Source: Rhynchopus sp. YZ270_cl-10
Lineage: Eukaryota; Euglenozoa; Diplonemea; Diplonemida; Diplonemidae
Assembly (NCBI GenBank): GCA_964035575.1
Contig: OZ037873.1
Coordinates: 992,001-1,056,000, forward strand
DNA: 64,000 nucleotides
Direction of reading: 5' to 3'
Shown piece by piece: positions 57,670 to 64,000 of this stretch. Numbering within the stretch: the stretch's first letter is position 1; each line of letters begins with the position of its first letter. A program made the translations under genes and the position numbers. The notes beneath the pieces are model-generated. The model was not told the origin of the DNA, made no database searches, and was given only the letters and a program-made list of their open reading frames with translations.

Positions 57670-60600
57670 ATGCAGAGTCTGCTGCGCTGTGCTGTGGCGC
57701 TGCTGCTGGTGTGCACAGCAGCAGACGCAGCCCCGCGCTGGCGTGTGCGCATCACGAAGTTTTGGTGGGGGACAGGTGGCGGGGCAAATGACAACGGTGC
57801 GGACGAGTTCTCGGGCTTCGTGCACATCATCGGCACCGGCTACAACAGGCGGTCGGGCTGCCTTACGTGCACAACAACGAAAAGGAACTTTTGGAACTAC
57901 CACGACTCCTGCGACACAAGCCTGTACTGGGACACGACGTGGATCTCAAGCAATGCCGCAACCGTGAAGATCGACAACGAAGGATGGGAGGACGACTACG
58001 GTGGCAGGTGCTCCTACGACAGACACTCGAGGTGGTACCACACATGGAACCAAGACGACGGCATGGGTCGAGGCGGCTGCACCTACTACATCCAGCAGGG
58101 CCCGCCCAACACGTGGCGCTCCATGGTCTGCGACCACAACTGGAAGAAGTCCTGGGTCGAGATCATGTGGGAGGACCCCACACCGGCACCGCCAACACCG
58201 GCACCCCCAACACCTGCACCACCAACTTCTGCACCGCCAACTTCTGCACCACCAACGCCTGCACCACCTACACCAGCGCCACCAACCTCATCACCACCGA
58301 CGCCGTCACCACCAACACCTGCACCTCCGACACCGTCTCCTCCGACACCATCGCCACCGACACCTGCACCGCCGACACCTTCACCACCGACGCCGTCGCC
58401 ACCGACACCCGCACCACCGACGCCGTCACCTCCAACACCTGCACCGCCTACACCTGCACCTCCGACACCATCGCCACCGACACCGTCACCGCCAACACCG
58501 TCGCCACCGACACCTGCACCACCGACACCGTCTCCTCCGACACCATCGCCACCGACACCTGCACCACCGACACCGTCACCACCAACTCCTTCACCACCGA
58601 CACCCGCACCACCGACACCGTCTCCTCCGACGCCATCGCCACCGACACCTGCACCACCGACACCGTCGCCACCAACTCCGTCACCACCGACACCTGCGCC
58701 ACCGACGCCGTCACCTCCAACACCTGCACCAGCTACACCCGCACCTGCAACACCAGCACCAGCAACACCTGCGCCAGCTACACCTGCGCCTCTGACAACT
58801 GCACCAGCTACACCCGCACCTGCAACACCTGCGCCAGCTACACCTGCACCAGCAACACCTGCGCCAGATACACCTGCGCCTCTGACAACTGCACCAGCTA
58901 CACCCGCACCTGCAACAACCGCACCAACAACAACAGCACCAGTGACATCTGTACCACTGACCACTGCTCCTCTGACAACTGCACCAGCAACAACTGCACC
59001 AACAACAACCGCACCAGTGCCCACTTCTGTACCAAGCACACTTACCCCTGGATCTACGAATGCTCCAAGCACGCTGACACCAAGCACGCTGGCACCTGGT
59101 ACAACAAGCTCACCCACCAACACACCCGACACACTGGCACCTGGTACAACGAGCTCGCCCACCGCCACACCAAGCACATTGGCACCTGGAATGACAAGCT
59201 CGCCCACCAACACACCCGACACACTGGCACCTGGAACAACGAGCTCGCCCACCAACACACCCGACACACTGGCACCTGGTACAACAAGCTCGCCGACTGC
59301 CACACCTGACACGCTGGCACCTGGAACAACGAGCTCGCCGACTTCCACACCAAGCACATTGGCACCTGGAACGACGAGCTCACCCACCAACACACCCGAC
59401 ACACTGGCACCTGGTACAACAAGCTCGCCCACCAACACACCTGACACACTGGCACCTGGCACAACAAGCTCGCCGACTGCCACACCAAGCACACTGGCAC
59501 CTGGAACGACGAGCTCACCCACCAACACACCCGACACACTGGCACCTGGTACAACGAGCTCGCCCACCGCCACACCAAGCACATTGGCACCTGGTACAAC
59601 AAGCTCGCCCACCAACACACCTGACACACTGGCACCTGGTACAACAAGCTCACCCACCAACACACCTGACACGCTGGCACCTGGTACAACAAGCTCACCC
59701 ACCAACACACCTGACACGCTGGCACCTGGTACAACAAGCTCGCCGACTGCCACACCAAGCACACTGGCACCTGGAACGACGAGCTCACCCACCAACACAC
59801 CCGACACACTGGCACCTGGTACAACGAGCTCGCCCACCGCCACACCAAGCACATTGGCACCTGGTACAACAAGCTCGCCCACCAACACACCTGACACACT
59901 GGCACCTGGTACAACAAGCTCGCCGACTTCCACACCAAGCACACTGGCACCTGGAACGACAAGCTCACCCACCAACGTTCCGGACACACTGGCGCCTGGC
60001 ACAACAAGCTCGCCCACCGCCACACCAAGCACACTGGCACCTGGAACGACAAGCTCACCCACCAACACACCTGACACATTGGCACCTGGAACGACAAGCT
60101 CACCCACCAACGTTCCGGACACACTGGCGCCTGGTACAACGAGCTCGCCCACCGCCACACCAAGCACATTGGCACCTGGTACAACAAGCTCACCCACCAA
60201 CACACCTGACACATTGGCACCTGGTACAACGAGCTCGCCCACCGCCACACCAAGCACACTGGCACCTGGAACGACAAGCTCGCCCACCAACGTTCCAGAC
60301 ACGCTGGCACCTGGTACAACAAGCTCGCCGACTTCCACACCAAGCACGCTGACACCTGGTACAACAAGCTCGCCCACCAACGTTCCGGACACACTGGCAC
60401 CTGGTACAACAAGCTCGCCGACTGCCACACCAAGCACGCTGACACCTGGAACGACGAGCTCACCTACTAATGTTCCGGATACGCTGGCACCTGGTACAAC
60501 AAGCTCGCCGACTTCCACACCAAGCACGCTGACACCTGGTACAACAAGCTCGCCCACCAACGTTCCGGACACACTGGCACCTGGTACAACGAGCTCGCCC

Positions 60601-63600
60601 ACCTCCACACCAAGCACGCTGACACCTGGAACGACAAGCTCACCTACTAATGTTCCGGATACGCTGTCCCCAGGAACGACGTTGGCACCAGGTGCGAACA
60701 CACTGTCGCCTGGAACGACCAGTTCGCCCACAAATATTCCAGACACGTTGTCTCCTGGATCCACTTGGGCACCGGGTGCAAACACGCTGACACCTGGCAC
60801 TGGGTCTGCGACACTGTCTCCTGGTACCACGTGGGCGCCAGGCGCAAACACGCTGACACCTGGCACTGGGTCGGCGACGCTGTCTCCTGGATCCACTTGG
60901 GCACCGGGTGCAAGCACGCTGACACCTGGCACTGGGTCCACTACACTGTCCCCTGGATCCACTTGGGCACCGGGTGCAAGCACGCTGACACCTGGTACCG
61001 GCTCTGCGACGCTGTCTCCTGGTACCACGTGGGCGCCAGGCGCAAGCACGCTGACACCTGGCACTGGGTCGGCGACGCTGTCTCCTGGATCCACTTGGGC
61101 ACCGGGTGCAAACACAATGACACCTGGCACTGGGTCTGCGACGCTGTCTCCTGGTACCACTTGGGCGCCAGGCGCAAACACGCTGACACCTGGCACTGGG
61201 TCCACTACACTGTCCCCTGGTACCACTTGGGCGCCAGGCGCAAACACGCTGACACCTAGCACTGGGTCTACTACACTGTCTCCTGGATCCACTTGGGCAC
61301 CGGGTGCAAACACAATGACACCTGGCACTGGGTCTGCGACGCTGTCTCCTGGTACCACTTGGGCGCCAGGCGCAAACACGCTGACACCTGGCACTGGGTC
61401 TACTACACTGTCTCCTGGATCCACTTGGGCACCGGGTGCAAACACAATGACACCTGGCACTGGGTCTGCAACGACTGCGCCAAGGACTGTGAGAACAATG
61501 GCACCGCGTATTGGCAGGACCTTTGCACCCCCACGTAGAGCAAGAACCTTCTCCCCGACCAACGGGGGCGGCCCTCCTCCTACTCCTCCTGGTGCACAGG
61601 GCACTTGGGCACCAGGCCAGGACACACTTTCTCCAGACAGCACTTGGGCTCCGGGATCAGGAGGCGATAGAACACTCACGCCAGGACAGACGTGGGCTCC
61701 TAAGGCACATGGTATGGGTACTGGAGCACCGGGCACCTGGTCACCTGGACAGCACACACTCGCACCTGGTGCCACTTGGGGGCCTGGAACTGGAGGTGAC
61801 AGAACTCTCTCACCTGGCGAGACTTGGGCACCCAAGGCACATGGTATGGGGACATCTGCCCCGGGATCATCCGCTGGAACGTGGTCACCTGGACAGCACA
61901 CACTCACACCTGGTGCCACTTGGGGGCCTGGAACTGGAGGTGACAGAACTCTCACGCCAGGACAGACGTGGTCACCCAAGGCACATGGTATGGGTACTGG
62001 AGCACCGGGCACCTGGTCACCTGGACAGCACACCCTCGCACCTGGTGCCACTTGGGCTCCTGGGTCGGGAGCTGACAGAACGCTCTCGCCAGGACAGACG
62101 TGGTCACCCAAGGCACATGGTATGGGGACATCTGCCCCGGGATCGTCCGCTGGAACGTGGTCACCTGGACAGCACACACTCACACCTGGTGCCACTTGGG
62201 GGCCTGGAACTGGAGGTGACAGAACTCTCACACCTGGCGAGACTTGGGCACCCAAGGCACATGGTATGGGTACTGGAGCACCGGGCACCTGGTCACCTGG
62301 ACAGCACACACTCGCACCTGGTGCCACTTGGGCTCCGGGGTCGGGAGGTGACAGAACGCTCTCGCCAGGACAGACCTGGTCACCCAAGGCACATGGTATG
62401 GGGACATCTGCCCCGGGATCATCCGCTGGAACGTGGTCACCTGGACAGCACACACTCACACCTGGTGCCACTTGGGGGCCTGGAACTGGAGGTGACAGAA
62501 CTCTCACGCCAGGACAGACGTGGTCACCCAAGGCACATGGTATGGGTACTGGAGCACCGGGCACCTGGTCACCTGGACAGCACACACTCACACCTGGTGC
62601 CACTTGGGGGCCTGGAACTGGAGGCGACAGAACTCTCACACCTGGCGAGACTTGGTCACCCAAGGCACATGGTATGGGGACATCTGCCCCGGGATCTCCC
62701 GATGGAACGTGGTCACCTGGACAGCACACCCTCGCACCTGGTGCCACTTGGGCTCCTGGGTCGGGGGGCGACAGAACTCTCACACCTGGCGAGACTTGGG
62801 CACCCAAAGCACATGGTATGGGAACACTCGCACCCGGTGACACATGGTCGCCTGTTACGCCTGCGACGTGGGCACCAGGACAGCACACACTGACACCGGG
62901 GCAGACTTGGGCACCTGGCAGCGGTGGGGAGAGAACACTGTCCCCTGGCGGGACATGGGCACCGAATGCTTGGGGACGTGGCGCTGCGTCTATGGAATAT
63001 GTCAGAGTCACATGCCCGGGGAGTGTCACAGGCGACGAACTCCGCCAGAAGAAGGTTGTGGTGACGGGGTCTCTTGCCGACGGCCAGCCCCTCGACGCTA
63101 CGGTCACTGTCGAGAACGTTGACACGAACGCGGATGTGAAGGGCGGCGTTGAGTGGGCTTCGACACAGGACGGGTTTATGCAGGTTGCCAGCGACGACAG
63201 CACACCGGGCGGGGTGCGCCTTACGCTTGGACACGAAAAGTACTCTGGCGCTGAGGACGAACGCGTCCGCATTGTTGTCACCGACAAGACATCGCAGCAG
63301 TCGGGCTCGTGCACGCTCTCCGTTTCCTCCGCCGAGACTGCGGCAGAGAAAGGCTCCGCCCTCACAGACACAACGCCTGCCTTGGCGGTGGTGTCCCTTG
63401 GGTCCGCCACCAGCGGCATGACCTTGGGTCTCCTTGCCTCCCCGCAATGCGGTGTCAAGACGGACCTACCGTTCTCCATCCACCCCACCGGCCTTAAGAT
63501 CGACAACAGCAAATACCTCGGCGCCGTCGTCGGGAACATTGCGGTCATGGTGTCCCTTGCGATCTTCCTCTATGCACTGTCTGCCGCCGCACACAGCATG

Positions 63601-64000
63601 AGCGGGGCGACGTGGTTCCACCACTGGTTTGCGTACAATGGGTTCAAAAGCTTTCCCTCTGTGGGGCTCTACTTCTTCCTGCTGATGTACCAAGGCACGG
63701 CCTTCACAGCACTGCACCTCGTGGTATACCCGGAGAACGCTATTCAATTCATTGCCGGCCTCGCTACGACCCTTGCCTGTGTGGGCATACCTTCTGTGGT
63801 ATGCTACAAATGCCGCATGAACGTCCCCTACAGCGCTGTCTACCATATCATCAAGCCGACGGACACTGACAAGCTGAAAGAACCTAACGTAGTCCAGCTT
63901 TTCTTCTTTGGCCCAGGAGAATGGGTGGCAGTAGAACGTGACAACATGTGGAACGACAAATACATGAGCATGCTCAAGCCCTACAAAGAGAAGACCGCCT
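57670..64000 (+). CDS. Giant mucin-like repeat membrane protein, partial
   Basis: Frame open from the ATG at 57670 to the window end: more than 2,110 codons, no intron needed. Signal peptide [20 protein letters not shown]. Residues about 21-166 form a Cys/Trp-rich head ([34 protein letters not shown]) ending [13 protein letters not shown]. Then come four repeat blocks: PTPAP-type; 15-residue [15 protein letters not shown]; 22-residue [20 protein letters not shown]; and a 92-residue unit with [17 protein letters not shown] and [10 protein letters not shown]. After about 1,770, a non-repeat region ([20 protein letters not shown]) precedes at least three membrane segments ([58 protein letters not shown]) and a tail cut by the window end. 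Thr/Ser/Pro density suggests heavy O-glycosylation. Likely a large surface protein. The family is not recognised. Confidence 0.88.
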   Translation, partial: MQSLLRCAVALLLVCTAADAAPRWRVRITKFWWGTGGGANDNGADEFSGFVHIIGTGYNRRSGCLTCTTTKRNFWNYHDSCDTSLYWDTTWISSNAATVKIDNEGWEDDYGGRCSYDRHSRWYHTWNQDDGMGRGGCTYYIQQGPPNTWRSMVCDHNWKKSWVEIMWEDPTPAPPTPAPPTPAPPTSAPPTSAPPTPAPPTPAPPTSSPPTPSPPTPAPPTPSPPTPSPPTPAPPTPSPPTPSPPTPAPPTPSPPTPAPPTPAPPTPSPPTPSPPTPSPPTPAPPTPSPPTPSPPTPAPPTPSPPTPSPPTPAPPTPSPPTPSPPTPAPPTPSPPTPSPPTPAPPTPSPPTPAPATPAPATPAPATPAPATPAPLTTAPATPAPATPAPATPAPATPAPDTPAPLTTAPATPAPATTAPTTTAPVTSVPLTTAPLTTAPATTAPTTTAPVPTSVPSTLTPGSTNAPSTLTPSTLAPGTTSSPTNTPDTLAPGTTSSPTATPSTLAPGMTSSPTNTPDTLAPGTTSSPTNTPDTLAPGTTSSPTATPDTLAPGTTSSPTSTPSTLAPGTTSSPTNTPDTLAPGTTSSPTNTPDTLAPGTTSSPTATPSTLAPGTTSSPTNTPDTLAPGTTSSPTATPSTLAPGTTSSPTNTPDTLAPGTTSSPTNTPDTLAPGTTSSPTNTPDTLAPGTTSSPTATPSTLAPGTTSSPTNTPDTLAPGTTSSPTATPSTLAPGTTSSPTNTPDTLAPGTTSSPTSTPSTLAPGTTSSPTNVPDTLAPGTTSSPTATPSTLAPGTTSSPTNTPDTLAPGTTSSPTNVPDTLAPGTTSSPTATPSTLAPGTTSSPTNTPDTLAPGTTSSPTATPSTLAPGTTSSPTNVPDTLAPGTTSSPTSTPSTLTPGTTSSPTNVPDTLAPGTTSSPTATPSTLTPGTTSSPTNVPDTLAPGTTSSPTSTPSTLTPGTTSSPTNVPDTLAPGTTSSPTSTPSTLTPGTTSSPTNVPDTLSPGTTLAPGANTLSPGTTSSPTNIPDTLSPGSTWAPGANTLTPGTGSATLSPGTTWAPGANTLTPGTGSATLSPGSTWAPGASTLTPGTGSTTLSPGSTWAPGASTLTPGTGSATLSPGTTWAPGASTLTPGTGSATLSPGSTWAPGANTMTPGTGSATLSPGTTWAPGANTLTPGTGSTTLSPGTTWAPGANTLTPSTGSTTLSPGSTWAPGANTMTPGTGSATLSPGTTWAPGANTLTPGTGSTTLSPGSTWAPGANTMTPGTGSATTAPRTVRTMAPRIGRTFAPPRRARTFSPTNGGGPPPTPPGAQGTWAPGQDTLSPDSTWAPGSGGDRTLTPGQTWAPKAHGMGTGAPGTWSPGQHTLAPGATWGPGTGGDRTLSPGETWAPKAHGMGTSAPGSSAGTWSPGQHTLTPGATWGPGTGGDRTLTPGQTWSPKAHGMGTGAPGTWSPGQHTLAPGATWAPGSGADRTLSPGQTWSPKAHGMGTSAPGSSAGTWSPGQHTLTPGATWGPGTGGDRTLTPGETWAPKAHGMGTGAPGTWSPGQHTLAPGATWAPGSGGDRTLSPGQTWSPKAHGMGTSAPGSSAGTWSPGQHTLTPGATWGPGTGGDRTLTPGQTWSPKAHGMGTGAPGTWSPGQHTLTPGATWGPGTGGDRTLTPGETWSPKAHGMGTSAPGSPDGTWSPGQHTLAPGATWAPGSGGDRTLTPGETWAPKAHGMGTLAPGDTWSPVTPATWAPGQHTLTPGQTWAPGSGGERTLSPGGTWAPNAWGRGAASMEYVRVTCPGSVTGDELRQKKVVVTGSLADGQPLDATVTVENVDTNADVKGGVEWASTQDGFMQVASDDSTPGGVRLTLGHEKYSGAEDERVRIVVTDKTSQQSGSCTLSVSSAETAAEKGSALTDTTPALAVVSLGSATSGMTLGLLASPQCGVKTDLPFSIHPTGLKIDNSKYLGAVVGNIAVMVSLAIFLYALSAAAHSMSGATWFHHWFAYNGFKSFPSVGLYFFLLMYQGTAFTALHLVVYPENAIQFIAGLATTLACVGIPSVVCYKCRMNVPYSAVYHIIKPTDTDKLKEPNVVQLFFFGPGEWVAVERDNMWNDKYMSMLKPYKEKTA
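58168..59040 (+). repeat. PTPAP-type coding repeat block
   Basis: 15-bp units ([20 protein letters not shown]) in the giant gene. It begins very regular and becomes TTAPTTTAP-like toward the end. Confidence 0.9.
59085..60760 (+). repeat. 45-bp coding repeat block
   Basis: About 36 units of [11 protein letters not shown] followed by NTPD, NVPD, ATPS or STPS. The variant tails are shuffled, as expected from unequal exchange. Confidence 0.93.
60760..61480 (+). repeat. 66-bp coding repeat block
   Basis: About 11 units of [19 protein letters not shown] plus SPG. GGATCC and GGTACC variants alternate at the SPG(S/T)T step. Confidence 0.93.
61711..62815 (+). repeat. 276-bp higher-order coding repeat
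   Basis: Four copies of a 92-residue unit, each made of a 44-residue half starting TGAPGTW and a 48-residue half starting [11 protein letters not shown]. All keep [10 protein letters not shown] or [10 protein letters not shown]. Confidence 0.93.

Noticed and set aside
57867-59309. + strand 480-codon frame overlapping the giant gene, and similar ones at 58001-58795 and 61511-62893
   Set aside because: Shifted-frame readings of the coding repeats ([17 protein letters not shown] and similar strings) with no signal peptide or domains.
58086-63548. Minus-strand frame of 1,820 codons as a gene
   Set aside because: It is the antisense shadow of the giant + strand gene, which has a signal peptide, a non-repeat head and membrane segments. 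The antisense frame starts in unique coding sequence and is open only through repeat composition.
1-64000. LTR retroelement or virus-like element
   Set aside because: No paired long direct repeats, primer-binding site, or capsid, integrase or polymerase-like frames were seen. The 6-bp target duplications belong to short non-coding elements.

Overview
The window looks like nuclear DNA of a unicellular eukaryote whose lineage I cannot fix. Long GC-richer coding regions alternate with AT-rich spacers full of homopolymer T and A runs. Two genes carry short spliceosomal-type introns with GTATG donors and CAG acceptors, which argues against trypanosomatids. All eight confident genes lie on the + strand, and most intergenic repeats also sit in one orientation.

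Layout. 1-22063 is a tandem array of five paralogues (the first one partial) encoding predicted type II membrane proteins of about 730 residues. The family is unrecognised. Spacers between copies hold duplicated flanks, a pentanucleotide satellite, a 260-bp tandem repeat and several small inverted-repeat elements. 22064-32056 is repeat-dominated, with a possible LINE fragment, coding-like islands and large palindromic elements. 32057-33511 encodes a secreted or membrane-anchored calcineurin-like metallophosphoesterase. 34551-35920 is a three-exon gene for a signal-peptide, Cys-rich, multi-pass membrane protein. 35921-54213 is almost gene-free and packed with short inverted-repeat elements and dispersed hairpin repeats. 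54214-56876 encodes a multi-pass membrane protein with an internal ubiquitin-like domain, probably spliced around an intron that carries an inserted repeat. 57670 to the window end is one uninterrupted reading frame of more than 2,110 codons: a mucin-like surface protein with a signal peptide, a Cys/Trp-rich head, four repeat blocks, and at least three membrane segments near the visible end.

How the genes relate. Every confident product looks bound for the secretory pathway or cell surface, so the window resembles a cell-surface gene neighbourhood. I see no pathway linking them.

The most notable signals are non-coding. One is a family of about twelve small hairpins with a conserved ACGAGAG-like loop and compensatory stem changes, all on the + strand. 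Another is a longer dispersed repeat (family A, about thirteen copies, all +), found upstream of three genes. A third is a set of inverted-repeat elements of unrelated sequence that share one architecture: terminal inverted repeats plus arrays of 10-14 bp motifs, two of them with perfect 6-bp target duplications. No rRNA, convincing tRNA, CRISPR array, LTR element or virus-like element was seen.
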